A stretch of 64,000 nt of DNA from Flavobacterium sp. TAB 87 (lineage in GTDB: Bacteria; Bacteroidota; Bacteroidia; Flavobacteriales; Flavobacteriaceae), in contig NZ_LLWK01000038.1 in the NCBI RefSeq assembly GCF_001529295.1, forward strand, positions 744,001 through 808,000, read 5' to 3'. Both the position numbers and the translations under genes were made by a program. Shown here one piece after another: positions 26,064 through 35,369 of the stretch (positions are counted from its first letter, which is position 1; every line of letters starts with the position of its first letter). The notes beneath the pieces were generated by a model, which had not been told where the DNA came from, did no database searches, and saw nothing but the letters and a program-made list of their open reading frames with translations.

Positions 26064-28082
26064 TTAGTGAATATTGTAGTATCCCATTTCATACGTTGTA
26101 TGAAATGGGATTTTTTTAGCAGCACAGGTTTGTCTCCAACTATCCACAATATATTTTGAATTGCTTGCGTCAGCTATGACTAATTTTGCTGATGTAGCTT
26201 TAAGTAAACGCTCTAAATTTACTTTTGGCGATTCGCGAAGTACTACGATGTCAGATGCAATTGTGTCGATAAAAAAACTAGAGCTATCAATTATTTGTAT
26301 TTTATGATTGTTGAAGAAAAGAAAATTAGGCATTTGTTTAATGGTGATCTTAGCCGTGTTTTTTGTTAGATAGGGCTTGGTGTCCCAATCTCTATTTGAT
26401 GTTTCAGTCTTGTTTAGAGATTGAAAAATTGTAATTTGATTGCCTTTCTTTAAGCTCATGATCGTTTTTTTAGGGCTGTTAAATACGATCATTTCTGATT
26501 CACTTTCTGTTTTTATTTTTTCATAAATTAAAACTAGCTGCAGTGAGACAAGAGCAATACCCATAACTATTAGATGGGGGTAATTGGCTTTTTTAAGATA
26601 AAATACAAAAGTAACAATCAGAAGAAACGCACTTAACATTAGAATGCTTGAAAAAGAAATGTCTTGGATCACAAAATGCTTAAAGGAGGCGATTTGTGCG
26701 ATGAATTTATTCAAATATATAATTAAGTAATGCAGTATTTTGCAAGGTAGGAAAGAAGGAATTCCGATTAAAGCTAAAATAATTGTAATAATTCCAACAT
26801 ACATAATTATAGATACTAACGGAATTACAACCAAATTAGTAATAAAAAATAGTCCTGGAAATTGATGAAAGTAGTAGAGGCAAAGTGGTAATGTTCCTAA
26901 TTGTGCCGCTAGAGATACGGTTAGTAAATCATATACTTTCGAAAAAAAATAATGTTGTGGTCTGTATTTTTTAAATAAAGGCTGCATCCAAACAATAAAG
27001 AATACGGCACTATAACTCAACTGAAAACCAACATCAAATAAACTGTTAGAATCGAATAGAAGAATTAAAAATGCCGAAAGTAATAAAGTGTGATACGTAT
27101 TGCTAGGTCGTTTTAAGTAATCTGAAATCGCAAATGCAGAGAACATTAACGTGGCTCTAACTATAGAGGGAGAAAGCCCTGTTAGAATAGCGTAGAAAGA
27201 CAAACAAACTAATGTTAATAATAATTTTGCAAAGTTGTTCCGTTTGGAATTAGGGATCCGACTCAAGAAGAAATTAATAAATAATAATACAAATCCAACA
27301 TGCAGGCCAGAAACAGCTAGTAAATGTGTGGCTCCAGCAAATTGATAATTTGTAATTGTCTCTGCATTTATATCTTGTCTTTGACCTAGGAGTAAAGCAA
27401 TGGCGACGTTTAATTCATCATTATTTAAGCCATTTACTTTTAAATTTTCAATTATTCTCGATCGTATCTTGTCACAGTAATACCAAATATCTTTTCGGTA
27501 GGAATTTGAATTTAGTACAGAACTGGGACTGCAATAGACTTGAGCATAAATTTGCTTGGTGTTTAAGTACTGCGCATAATTAAACTGAAACGGATTTTTA
27601 GGTGTTGCAATTGGTACGAGTTTCTCCTTTGTTGCTACTAGTAACCCAGTTTTAAATTGTTTGTCGCTAACGTCTTTTTTGACATTTAGGATAATTTTGC
27701 CCGTGTAGTTTTTATTGTCAATGCTTTGTATTGTGCCGATGTATCGGTGATGAAATGAATTTGATTTTAATTTTTCTCTAATTACAACTTGCAGATAGAC
27801 AGCTTCCTTAAAGGCTTTAAGGTAGTTCGTATAGTTTGTTTGTTGTTTGCTTTGTGTCTGCAAGTTGTAGACAACAGATCCTGCTGAAAAAGCAGTGAAG
27901 CAAGTGAGTACGCCAAATAGTATCGTTAGCTTGTGCAGATAATTTAAGAAAGCAAGAATAACGGTAAGCAAAAACAAAAAAAGAATGTTTTTGTCAGTAT
28001 CTAAAAATACTTCAAACGAAAATAAAATGCCTAAAATAAAGCAAATTATAAGTTTAGTTAAAGGAAATTGTAGCAGTTTCAT
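26064..28082 (-). CDS. comEC: ComEC/Rec2-family DNA-uptake channel
   Basis: This 672-residue protein starts at ATG 28080-28082. An N-terminal DUF4131-type membrane/OB region is followed by the Competence domain, with the signature GATHLLAVSGLHVGFV (near residues 250-265) and many spans. The C-terminal ~170 residues show no HxHxDH metallo-beta-lactamase motif, so the nuclease-like domain of longer ComEC proteins is absent or degenerate. In known systems ComEC passes one DNA strand across the inner membrane. It converges with the thioredoxin-like gene, whose terminator lies within comEC's last codons. It shares strand with the NlpC/P60 and lpxB genes. Confidence 0.93.
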   Translation of the reverse strand: MKLLQFPLTKLIICFILGILFSFEVFLDTDKNILFLFLLTVILAFLNYLHKLTILFGVLTCFTAFSAGSVVYNLQTQSKQQTNYTNYLKAFKEAVYLQVVIREKLKSNSFHHRYIGTIQSIDNKNYTGKIILNVKKDVSDKQFKTGLLVATKEKLVPIATPKNPFQFNYAQYLNTKQIYAQVYCSPSSVLNSNSYRKDIWYYCDKIRSRIIENLKVNGLNNDELNVAIALLLGQRQDINAETITNYQFAGATHLLAVSGLHVGFVLLFINFFLSRIPNSKRNNFAKLLLTLVCLSFYAILTGLSPSIVRATLMFSAFAISDYLKRPSNTYHTLLLSAFLILLFDSNSLFDVGFQLSYSAVFFIVWMQPLFKKYRPQHYFFSKVYDLLTVSLAAQLGTLPLCLYYFHQFPGLFFITNLVVIPLVSIIMYVGIITIILALIGIPSFLPCKILHYLIIYLNKFIAQIASFKHFVIQDISFSSILMLSAFLLIVTFVFYLKKANYPHLIVMGIALVSLQLVLIYEKIKTESESEMIVFNSPKKTIMSLKKGNQITIFQSLNKTETSNRDWDTKPYLTKNTAKITIKQMPNFLFFNNHKIQIIDSSSFFIDTIASDIVVLRESPKVNLERLLKATSAKLVIADASNSKYIVDSWRQTCAAKKIPFHTTYEMGYYNIH
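26081..26118 (+). terminator. Terminator of the plus-strand thioredoxin-like gene, inside comEC
   Basis: A perfect 14-bp inverted repeat, ATCCCATTTCATAC (26081-26094) and GTATGAAATGGGAT (26098-26111), has a 3-nt loop and is followed by seven T's. It is a plus-strand terminator 23 bp after the gene ending at 26057. It lies wholly within the last coding residues of the minus-strand comEC. On the minus strand it lacks a T-run. Confidence 0.85.
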
Positions 28083-28118
28083 CGCTGCTAAAATAATAAA
28101 ATTTAGTAAGAAATACGC

Positions 28119-28598
28119 TTAATTTATTACTCGATTAATCTGCGCGAAACTATTTTTATAATAATTTTGTTTTGTTGAAGAAATAATAACTCCTTTAGAG
28201 GTTGAGGAGTGTATGAATTTTATTTCTTCTGCAGTGACTTCTGTAATTAAACCCACATGATTTATCTTGGAACTGTTGTTTGTTTTAAAAAAGATCAAGT
28301 CTCCTTTTTGCGCTTTTTTTATCGAAATAATAGTTCCGATTTTTGATTGTTCGTAAGAGCTTCGCGGTAATGATATCGATTTTGTTTGAAAAGTGTTGTA
28401 AACCAATCCAGAGCAATCAAAACCCGCTTTAGTGGTTCCTGCGTATTTATATTTGGCTCCCAAATTATTCGAAGCTGTGTTAACTAAATCAGTAGTAACT
28501 TTATATGTATCGAAAGTACTACTTGTTGCTGTTGGTGCAGTCGATTTACAAGCAGTAAAGAGCGCAAGAGCGATTACTATTAGTGTGATTTTCTTCAA
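28119..28598 (-). CDS. NlpC/P60 (C40) peptidoglycan endopeptidase lipoprotein, TTG start
   Basis: This 159-residue protein has a basic start (KKITLIVIALALF) and lipobox TAC (Cys at residue 17). The NlpC/P60 catalytic Cys lies in AGFDCSGLVYNTF and the His in KINHVGLI, so it should cut peptide stems of peptidoglycan outside the inner membrane. The only codon that fits the signal peptide is TTG at 28596-28598, four bases after the lpxB stop (TAA-tctt-TTG). Translation is probably coupled to lpxB. Confidence 0.92.
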   Translation of the reverse strand: MKKITLIVIALALFTACKSTAPTATSSTFDTYKVTTDLVNTASNNLGAKYKYAGTTKAGFDCSGLVYNTFQTKSISLPRSSYEQSKIGTIISIKKAQKGDLIFFKTNNSSKINHVGLITEVTAEEIKFIHSSTSKGVIISSTKQNYYKNSFAQINRVIN

Positions 28599-28602
28599 AA
28601 GA

Positions 28603-29718
28603 TTAATTTTTTAATGCTTCTACAATTAAATGTGCCGTTTTTTCGCTAGCACCTAAACCACCTAATTTCGACTCTAGTTCATCGTATTTTGTTAACACTT
28701 TTGCTCTGTAAGTTGGCTCTAGTATTTTATTTAATTCTTCTTTAATGCGTTTGGTAGAGCAGTCGTCTTGTATCAATTCAGTTACAATTGGTTCATCCAT
28801 AATTAAGTTAACCAACGAAATGTATTTTAACGTAATTATGCGTTTGGCAATTTGATACGAAATTGCGTTGGCTTTGTAACAGACTACTTCTGGGATTTTG
28901 AATAGTGCAGTTTCTAAGGTTGCCGTTCCAGAAGTTACCAAAGCAGCAGTTGAACTGCGCAATAAATCGTACGTCTTGTTGGAAACAAACGTAATGTTTT
29001 TATGATCAATGAATTGTTCGTAAAACTGATAATCTTGACTAGGAGCACCAGCAATTACAAACTGATATTCTTTAAAATCAGGAACAACACTAAGCATTAC
29101 TTGCAACATTTTTGTAATTTCTTGCTTGCGACTTCCTGGTAAAATGGCAATGATCGGTTTATCAGATAAATTATTTTCTTCTTTAAATTTTTTTTCATCA
29201 AATGCCGATTGATTATGTATCGCATCAATCAAGGGATGGCCTACAAATTCTACTGGAAAATTATGCTTCTTTTCGTAAAAGTCTTTTTCGAATGGCAAGA
29301 TTACAAACATCTTGTCGATATCTCTCTTAATTGCTGTAATTCTGTTTTCTTTCCAAGCCCAAATTTGTGGCGAAATATAATAGTATGTTTTGTATCCTAA
29401 ACGTTTTGCCCACTTTGCAATTCGCATATTGAATCCCGGGTAATCAATAAAAATTAATACATCAGGCTTGAATTTTAAAATATCTTTTTTGCAAAAGCCA
29501 ATATTACTTAAAATAGTTTTTAAATTAAATACTACTTCAGCGAAACCCATAAAAGCTAGGTCACGGTAATGTTTTACCAAATTTCCGCCTGCTTTTTGCA
29601 TTAAATCACCGCCCCAAAAATGAATTTCAGCGGTCGGATCTTCTTTATACAAAGCCTTCATTAAATTAGATCCGTGCAAATCGCCCGAAGCTTCTCCAGC
29701 AATAATGTAGTATTTCAT
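28603..29718 (-). CDS. lpxB: Lipid-A-disaccharide synthase
   Basis: The 371 residues match LpxB in length and motifs. The N-terminal MKYYIIAGEASGDLHGSNLM is the sugar-nucleotide site. YPGFNMRIAKWAK, YISPQIWAWKENR, GHPLIDAI and ILPGSRKQEI follow. The enzyme joins UDP-diacylglucosamine and lipid X to make the lipid A disaccharide at the inner face of the inner membrane. It is transcribed with the NlpC/P60 lipoprotein gene downstream. A -7 box (TATATTTG) lies at 29756-29763. Confidence 0.97.
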   Translation of the reverse strand: MKYYIIAGEASGDLHGSNLMKALYKEDPTAEIHFWGGDLMQKAGGNLVKHYRDLAFMGFAEVVFNLKTILSNIGFCKKDILKFKPDVLIFIDYPGFNMRIAKWAKRLGYKTYYYISPQIWAWKENRITAIKRDIDKMFVILPFEKDFYEKKHNFPVEFVGHPLIDAIHNQSAFDEKKFKEENNLSDKPIIAILPGSRKQEITKMLQVMLSVVPDFKEYQFVIAGAPSQDYQFYEQFIDHKNITFVSNKTYDLLRSSTAALVTSGTATLETALFKIPEVVCYKANAISYQIAKRIITLKYISLVNLIMDEPIVTELIQDDCSTKRIKEELNKILEPTYRAKVLTKYDELESKLGGLGASEKTAHLIVEALKN

Positions 29719-29755
29719 TTTTTGAGAATTAAAAGTGAAGCTCCAAAGAGTTTTA

Positions 29756-29763
29756 CAAATATA
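29756..29763 (-). promoter_or_regulatory. -7 box for lpxB
   Basis: Plus-strand CAAATATA reads TATATTTG on the minus strand, an exact TAnnTTTG, 37 bp before the lpxB ATG. Confidence 0.45.
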
Positions 29764-29766
29764 AAA

Positions 29767-30039
29767 TTAAATAATCAAAGTGAAAAAAGTGAGTAACAGC
29801 ACTGCAGCAATAACTCCTTTTGCCATGCTTTCTTTGTTCTTTTTTAGCAAAAAAGCAAAGAGAATTAAATCGAGAATTGTGCCCAATGTAATTACTTTTC
29901 CTAAATGGTTATTGCTTTTTATAGCAAGATAACTTTCTCTAAAAGGTATATCGGTAAAAAGAGTAATAAATAATATGGTTCCAATAAGTGCCATTGCAAT
30001 TCCGCTAAAAAGTCCGATAATAAAATCTTTTTTATTCAT
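29767..30039 (-). CDS. Small three-span membrane protein after surE
   Basis: This 90-residue protein's ATG overlaps the surE stop by 8 bp, which supports a real gene. It has hydrophobic segments at about residues 8-28, 48-64 and 73-90 and a KKNKES loop. It is not assigned to a family. The coupling to surE is the only functional hint. Confidence 0.75.
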   Translation of the reverse strand: MNKKDFIIGLFSGIAMALIGTILFITLFTDIPFRESYLAIKSNNHLGKVITLGTILDLILFAFLLKKNKESMAKGVIAAVLLLTFFTLII

Positions 30040-30811
30040 TCCAGTTCCAAGTGTTAAGTTGTTGTTTAAAATGATGTGCAGTTAAGTCGAATTGAACGGG
30101 TACGATAGAAATGTAGCCGTGTTTTAAAGCCCATTCGTCAGTATCTTCGCCTTGATCTTGATTGACAAATTCACCCGAAAGCCAGTAATAATCCTTACCC
30201 GAAGGCGTTTGTCTTTTGTCAAATTTCTCCACCCAAAGTGCATTGGCCTGTCGGCATATTTTTATTCCTTTTATTTCTTTTTTAGCAAGTTTAGGAAAGT
30301 TTACATTTAATACAACACCATTTGCTAAGCCATTTGCCAGCGTTTCTAAAGTAATTTTTTTAATGAATGATTTTATTTCTTCAAAATTGGCATTCCAATC
30401 ATAATCCAGTAAAGAAAATCCTATGGCAGGAATTCCTTCGATTCCAGCTTCAACTGCAGCACTCATTGTTCCCGAATAAATTACGTTTATCGAGGAATTT
30501 GAACCGTGATTCACTCCTGAAACACATAAATCTGGTTTTCTTTTAAGTATTTCATTTACTGCTAATTTTACACAATCGACAGGTGTTCCAGAACAACTGT
30601 ATTCAGGAATTTCGGCATCATCTTTCGAAATTTTGTTTAAATACAAAGTATTGTTTATGGTAATTGCGTGACCCATTGCACTTTGCGCTTTGTCTGGGGC
30701 AACTACGACAACCTCTCCAATTTCACTCATTACTTCAATTAAAGCGCGGACGCCTGGTGCCGAAATTCCGTCGTCATTAGTTACTAATATCAGTGGCTTT
30801 TTATGCTTCAT
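30032..30811 (-). CDS. surE: 5'/3'-nucleotidase SurE
   Basis: At 259 residues it has the usual SurE length. The N-terminal LILVTNDDGISAPG holds the metal-binding Asp pair, and SGVNHGSNSSINVIYSGT the conserved Asn/Ser metal and phosphate site. SurE removes phosphate from nucleoside 5'- or 3'-monophosphates. An exact TAnnTTTG box lies upstream at 30861-30868, and the downstream small membrane gene overlaps it. Confidence 0.97.
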   Translation of the reverse strand: MKHKKPLILVTNDDGISAPGVRALIEVMSEIGEVVVVAPDKAQSAMGHAITINNTLYLNKISKDDAEIPEYSCSGTPVDCVKLAVNEILKRKPDLCVSGVNHGSNSSINVIYSGTMSAAVEAGIEGIPAIGFSLLDYDWNANFEEIKSFIKKITLETLANGLANGVVLNVNFPKLAKKEIKGIKICRQANALWVEKFDKRQTPSGKDYYWLSGEFVNQDQGEDTDEWALKHGYISIVPVQFDLTAHHFKQQLNTWNWNE

Positions 30812-30860
30812 TTGTATATTTTTGTAATTTCTTATTTAAGACGTAAAACAGGTCATTCTG

Positions 30861-30868
30861 CAAATGTA
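30861..30868 (-). promoter_or_regulatory. -7 box for surE
   Basis: Plus-strand CAAATGTA reads TACATTTG on the minus strand and lies 49 bp before the surE ATG. Confidence 0.45.
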
Positions 30869-31028
30869 CAGACACCATTTCTTTATATTTACTTAAAAGT
30901 AATATATTTTTAAAGTGTTCGTACAAGACGTTTTTGATAGAGAAACATTTGTCTATCTTTAACAAAAAATTGTGGCGTGCTTTTTTTTAACACGTCGTTT
31001 TTAATGTAAATTAGACTAAAAATTTTTG

Positions 31029-33218
31029 ATGAATGCTTTAATTGAGTTTATGAAAAGAAATTATAAAATTATCTTAGCTGTTGTTTTGCTTTCGGCGACT
31101 TTGTTCGCGTTCAAAATGAACACAAAAGATACGATTGATGGTGAAGGAGGGGATAGCGATAAAGTATTGATGGAGCTGTTGGCCTTTGTCATCGAAAAAG
31201 GACATTATAGCCCAGCGCCTATAAATGATGCTTTTTCAAAAGGAGTTTATAAAGATTATATTGAAGGGCTAGATCCTTCCAAACGTTTCTTTTTACAGTC
31301 TGATATTGATGAATTTTCGCAATTTGAATTGTTGCTGGATGATCAGTTTTTGAATAAAGACCTTACTTTTTTTAACTTAACCTACACGCGTTTGCAACGC
31401 CGTATGGAAGAAAGTAAGAAACGATACAAAGCAGTATTAGCGACCCCTTTCGATTATAAAACAAGCGAAAGTTTCAATACTGATTATGAGCATACTCCGT
31501 ATGCGAAAACGAGCGCCGAACTGAATGAAAAGTGGAGAAAGCAAGTTAAATTATCGACACTTTCTTCGTTAGTTACTAAAGAGAAAATTGAAGAAGATAA
31601 AAAAGCAAAAGACGCTACGTATCAAGTAAAATCATTTGCAGTCTTAGAGAAAGAAACTAGAGATAATTCTTTAAAATCTTTAGATGAATATTTTGACTTT
31701 ATTGACGATTTGAATCGTAAAGATTGGTTTTCAGTGTATGTAAATTCAATTATGTCTCGTTTTGATCCACATACTAGTTATTTAGCTCCAGAAGATAAAG
31801 AGCGTTTTGATGTAAATATTAGCGGTAAATTAGAAGGAATTGGTGCACGTTTGCAAAAGAAAAACGATTATACCGAAATTTCAGAATTGATTTCTGGCGG
31901 ACCAGCGTGGAGAGGAAAACAATTGCAAGCCGGAGATTTAATATTAAAAGTAGCTCAAGGCAACGCCGAAGCTGTTGATGTAGTTGGTATGCGCTTGGAC
32001 GATGTGGTAAAGAAGATCAAAGGTCATAAAGGAACTGAAGTTAAACTAACTGTTAAAAAGGTAGATGGAACGATTGAGGTAATTTCAATAATTCGTGATA
32101 TTGTTGAAATTGAGGAGACCTATGCGAAATCAAGTATCGTGACTAAGGATGGTTTGAAATACGGTGTTATTTACTTGCCTAAATTTTATATAGATTTTGA
32201 AAATAAAGACAGCCGTGATGCCGGAAAAGATATTGCGTTGGAAGTGGAGCGCTTGAAAGCAGAAAACGTAAGTGGAATAATTTTGGACGTTCGTGATGAT
32301 GGTGGAGGCTCGCTATCGACTGTAGTTGATATTGCTGGATTATTTATCGAGCAAGGTCCTATCGTGCAAATTAAATCGGCTGGACGTAAAAAAGAAGTGC
32401 TATACGACAAGGACAAAAGAATTGAATGGGCTGGACCTTTAGTAATTATGGTCAATGGTTTTTCTGCGTCTGCATCGGAAATTTTAGCCGCTGCAATTCA
32501 AGATTATCGTCGAGGTATTATTTTAGGAAGTAAGCAAACGTACGGAAAAGGAACAGTTCAAAACGTAATCGATTTGAATCAGTTTGTGCGTAGTAATGAT
32601 ATTGGAGATTTGGGTGCTTTAAAAACGACTACCCAAAAGTTTTATAGAATTAATGGTGGTTCAACACAACTAGAAGGAGTGCACAGTGATATTGTTGTTC
32701 CAGATCGTTATGCCTATTTAAAGATGGGTGAACGTGATATTGACAATGCAATGCCGTGGGATAAAATTGATCCTGCCGAATATACATTATGGGGAAAAGC
32801 GAATAACTTTAATCAAGCCATTGCAAATAGTAGATTGAGAATTGCCGCTAATCCGCAGTTTAGATTAGTGGAAGAAAATGCACGTTGGATTGACACTAGG
32901 AGCAAAGAGAATTCTTATAGTTTAAATATAGATGATTTTAAACGCACACAAAGTGAGTTAGAAACAGAAGCTAAAAAGTACAAACCAATTTCTGAGTATA
33001 AGAATAATCTTGTTTTTGCTTCCTTACCTTATGAAATTGCAGAAATTAAAAAGGACAGTTCATTAAGAGAAAAACGGGAAGCTTGGCATGAAGCATTGTC
33101 TAAGGATATTTACGTAGAGGAAGCGTTGAATGTTTTAGATGACTTGCAAGCAAAAGGATTGACTGGAAAGACATTATCTATTAAGTCAAAAAAAGATAAA
33201 TTAGTAAATAAATCATAA
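31029..33218 (+). CDS. Carboxy-terminal processing (tail-specific) protease, S41A
   Basis: The codon marked as start at 31026 is TTG; ATG 31029 gives 729 residues with a signal anchor (KIILAVVLLSATLFAF). The order is Tsp N-terminal helical domain, PDZ domain (about residues 255-340, ISGGPAWRGKQLQAGDLIL) and S41 core. The catalytic Ser lies in GFSASASEI and the Lys 25 residues later in TYGKGTVQ, matching Tsp/Prc spacing. It degrades or trims periplasmic proteins from the C-terminus. It is transcribed alone and ends in a strong hairpin. Confidence 0.96.
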   Translation: MNALIEFMKRNYKIILAVVLLSATLFAFKMNTKDTIDGEGGDSDKVLMELLAFVIEKGHYSPAPINDAFSKGVYKDYIEGLDPSKRFFLQSDIDEFSQFELLLDDQFLNKDLTFFNLTYTRLQRRMEESKKRYKAVLATPFDYKTSESFNTDYEHTPYAKTSAELNEKWRKQVKLSTLSSLVTKEKIEEDKKAKDATYQVKSFAVLEKETRDNSLKSLDEYFDFIDDLNRKDWFSVYVNSIMSRFDPHTSYLAPEDKERFDVNISGKLEGIGARLQKKNDYTEISELISGGPAWRGKQLQAGDLILKVAQGNAEAVDVVGMRLDDVVKKIKGHKGTEVKLTVKKVDGTIEVISIIRDIVEIEETYAKSSIVTKDGLKYGVIYLPKFYIDFENKDSRDAGKDIALEVERLKAENVSGIILDVRDDGGGSLSTVVDIAGLFIEQGPIVQIKSAGRKKEVLYDKDKRIEWAGPLVIMVNGFSASASEILAAAIQDYRRGIILGSKQTYGKGTVQNVIDLNQFVRSNDIGDLGALKTTTQKFYRINGGSTQLEGVHSDIVVPDRYAYLKMGERDIDNAMPWDKIDPAEYTLWGKANNFNQAIANSRLRIAANPQFRLVEENARWIDTRSKENSYSLNIDDFKRTQSELETEAKKYKPISEYKNNLVFASLPYEIAEIKKDSSLREKREAWHEALSKDIYVEEALNVLDDLQAKGLTGKTLSIKSKKDKLVNKS

Positions 33219-33237
33219 CTTAAATTTTGATTTTTTT

Positions 33238-33275
33238 AAAGCTCCAAAAGTTTAGTACTTTTGGAGCTTTTTATT
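33238..33275 (+). terminator. Terminator after the tail-specific protease
   Basis: The 13-bp inverted repeat AAAGCTCCAAAAG / CTTTTGGAGCTTT has a 7-nt loop (tttagta), with further T's. Confidence 0.88.
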
Positions 33276-33293
33276 TTTAATAAATGATGTAGT

Positions 33294-34115
33294 ATGAAAT
33301 CGATGTCTATTTTATTTGGGTTTGCGTTTAGTCTATTACTTTTTATGGCTTGCAGGGAGAGTTCTGAAGTGCAACAGAATGTTTGGAAAGAATCTGTTTT
33401 TCAGGAGAAAGGGCAGTCAAATACTGCTTCTAAAAAGGATTTAGACTTTATACCGACTTCTACAACGAATCAAATTGTAAAACACACCTATTACACGTTG
33501 TCTTACAATGAAAAGCATGAGCAGGCAGAGTGGGTCTTTTATAATTTAAAGAAAGAGTATTTGAAGAGTAATAATTTTAAACGACCGTATTTTATTCAAG
33601 ATCCCAAAGTCACTACTGCGTCTGCAGATTGGCGTAATTATAAAAATTCGGGCTATGACAAAGGACATCTGTGTCCTGCTGGTGATATGGATTTTGATCA
33701 GCAGGCGTATGAAGATACTTTTTTCACTTCAAATATTTCGCCGCAAAATCATGAATTCAATAGTGGAATTTGGAATAGATTAGAACAAAAAACTAGGTAT
33801 TGGGCCGCGCAATTTGAGGGCTTGTATGTGGTCACTGGAGGTGTGCTAAAGGATTATAGTAAGACTATAGGTTCAGAAAAAGTGGTTGTTCCAAATTCTT
33901 TTTACAAGATTTTGTTTCATCATTCTGGAGGACATTATAAAATGATTGCTTTCTTAATTCCAAATAAAAAGTCAGATAGACCACTTTACGATTATGTGAT
34001 CGCTGTTGATGAATTAGAAACAATAACAGGTATCGATTTCTTCCACAATTTGGAAGATGCTATCGAAAATAAATTAGAGAAAAGAGCTGATTATGAATCG
34101 TGGATTAAAAATTAA
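33294..34115 (+). CDS. NUC1-family DNA/RNA non-specific endonuclease lipoprotein
   Basis: This 273-residue protein has a lipobox (LFMAC, Cys at residue 20). The nuclease domain carries the ββα-metal motif YDKGHLCPAGDM, where the usual DRGH reads DKGH, and TSNISPQNHEFNSGIWNRLE with the metal-binding Asn. It should degrade DNA and RNA outside the inner membrane, probably for nutrient or phosphate scavenging. It ends one base before rodA on the opposite strand. I see no immunity gene, so a toxin role is unlikely. Confidence 0.93.
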   Translation: MKSMSILFGFAFSLLLFMACRESSEVQQNVWKESVFQEKGQSNTASKKDLDFIPTSTTNQIVKHTYYTLSYNEKHEQAEWVFYNLKKEYLKSNNFKRPYFIQDPKVTTASADWRNYKNSGYDKGHLCPAGDMDFDQQAYEDTFFTSNISPQNHEFNSGIWNRLEQKTRYWAAQFEGLYVVTGGVLKDYSKTIGSEKVVVPNSFYKILFHHSGGHYKMIAFLIPNKKSDRPLYDYVIAVDELETITGIDFFHNLEDAIENKLEKRADYESWIKN

Positions 34116-34116
34116 T

Positions 34117-35352
34117 CTACCACTCATTTACTTTGTTGGCATCCATTTTTAAGAAGATAAACAGCAAGATAGTAAAGCCCCACAATCCCGATCCACCATA
34201 AGAAAAGAAGGGAAGTGGTACTCCAATTGTTGGAAAGACGCCTATAACCATCGCAATATTAACAAAGAAGTGCGTAAACAATATTCCTGCAACACAGTAA
34301 CCGTAAACGCGGCTAAATTTGGTTTTCTGACGCTCTGCTAAATAGATAACGCGCAAAAATAATCCAACAAATAAAGCTATCACAACAAAAGAGCCGAGAA
34401 AACCCCATTCTTCTCCAACCGTTGTAAAAATGTAGTCGGTATGTTGTTCGGGTACAAATCCGCCTTTAGTTTGTGTTCCTTCAAGAAATCCCTTTCCCAT
34501 CCAGCCGCCAGAACCAATTGCAATTTCAGATTGATTGGTATTGTAACCGACACCTTTTAGATCGACAGTTTTTCCGAGTAAAATATTGAAACGGTCGCGG
34601 TGGTGTTGTTTAAAAATATTGTCAAAAACATAATCTACTGAAAGTATAAATCCGGTAATTAACGTAAAAATTATAGCACTGGCCAAGATATTACGATCGA
34701 CCAATCTGCTTTTAAAATAAACAGCTACTATTACCAATAAGGCTATTAATATAACGTATTCAGGCTCTAATACTAATGTTAAAACAAATAGTAAAACGGC
34801 AATAAATCCAGTCCATACGTACCAGGAAGGGAGTCCTTCTCTAAAAAGGACAATTATAAAAATACTGTAAATAAGTGCACTTCCAGGATCGGGCTGCGGT
34901 AATATTAAAAGCACCGGAAGAAATACAATAGCTAATGCTTGAATTTGCCTGTTGACGTCTTTTAAATTGATTTGCGAGTCACTAAGATACTTTGCTAACG
35001 CCAAAGCTGTTGCTGCCTTTGCGAACTCAGAAGGCTGTAAGGTAAAGCTTCCTATGGCATACCAACAACGCTGTCCAGCAATTGTTTTTCCGAAGGCGAA
35101 TAAACCGAGTAAAGAGAGTAAAGAAATAGAGTAAATAATACTTGCATATTTTTCGTAAAATTTTCCATCAACAAACAGAACGATAAAAATCAACGGAATG
35201 GTTAATACAATAAATATAAGTTGCTTTTCGTAAGTGCCATCAGTAGACGATAGGGAAGAAGAATAAATATTCAACCAGCCCAAGCTCACTAAAAAAATGT
35301 AGATGATTACACTTATCCAATCAATATTATTTTTTACGCTTTGATTTTTCAT
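34117..35352 (-). CDS. rodA: Rod-shape SEDS glycosyltransferase RodA
   Basis: This 411-residue polytopic protein of the SEDS family carries GYNTNQSEIAIGSGGWMGKG and FFSYGGSGL, both diagnostic of RodA/FtsW. It polymerises glycan strands of side-wall peptidoglycan together with PBP2. It is the last gene of a minus-strand mreB-mreC-mreD-mrdA-rodA set and starts 17 bp after mrdA. Confidence 0.96.
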   Translation of the reverse strand: MKNQSVKNNIDWISVIIYIFLVSLGWLNIYSSSLSSTDGTYEKQLIFIVLTIPLIFIVLFVDGKFYEKYASIIYSISLLSLLGLFAFGKTIAGQRCWYAIGSFTLQPSEFAKAATALALAKYLSDSQINLKDVNRQIQALAIVFLPVLLILPQPDPGSALIYSIFIIVLFREGLPSWYVWTGFIAVLLFVLTLVLEPEYVILIALLVIVAVYFKSRLVDRNILASAIIFTLITGFILSVDYVFDNIFKQHHRDRFNILLGKTVDLKGVGYNTNQSEIAIGSGGWMGKGFLEGTQTKGGFVPEQHTDYIFTTVGEEWGFLGSFVVIALFVGLFLRVIYLAERQKTKFSRVYGYCVAGILFTHFFVNIAMVIGVFPTIGVPLPFFSYGGSGLWGFTILLFIFLKMDANKVNEW

Positions 35353-35369
35353 TTAAAATGAATGCAATT

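Noticed and set aside
33294-34115. NUC1 nuclease as a toxin of an antagonism system
   Set aside because: It has a simple lipoprotein signal, no polymorphic-toxin or delivery domain and no adjacent immunity gene. A scavenging nuclease is simpler.
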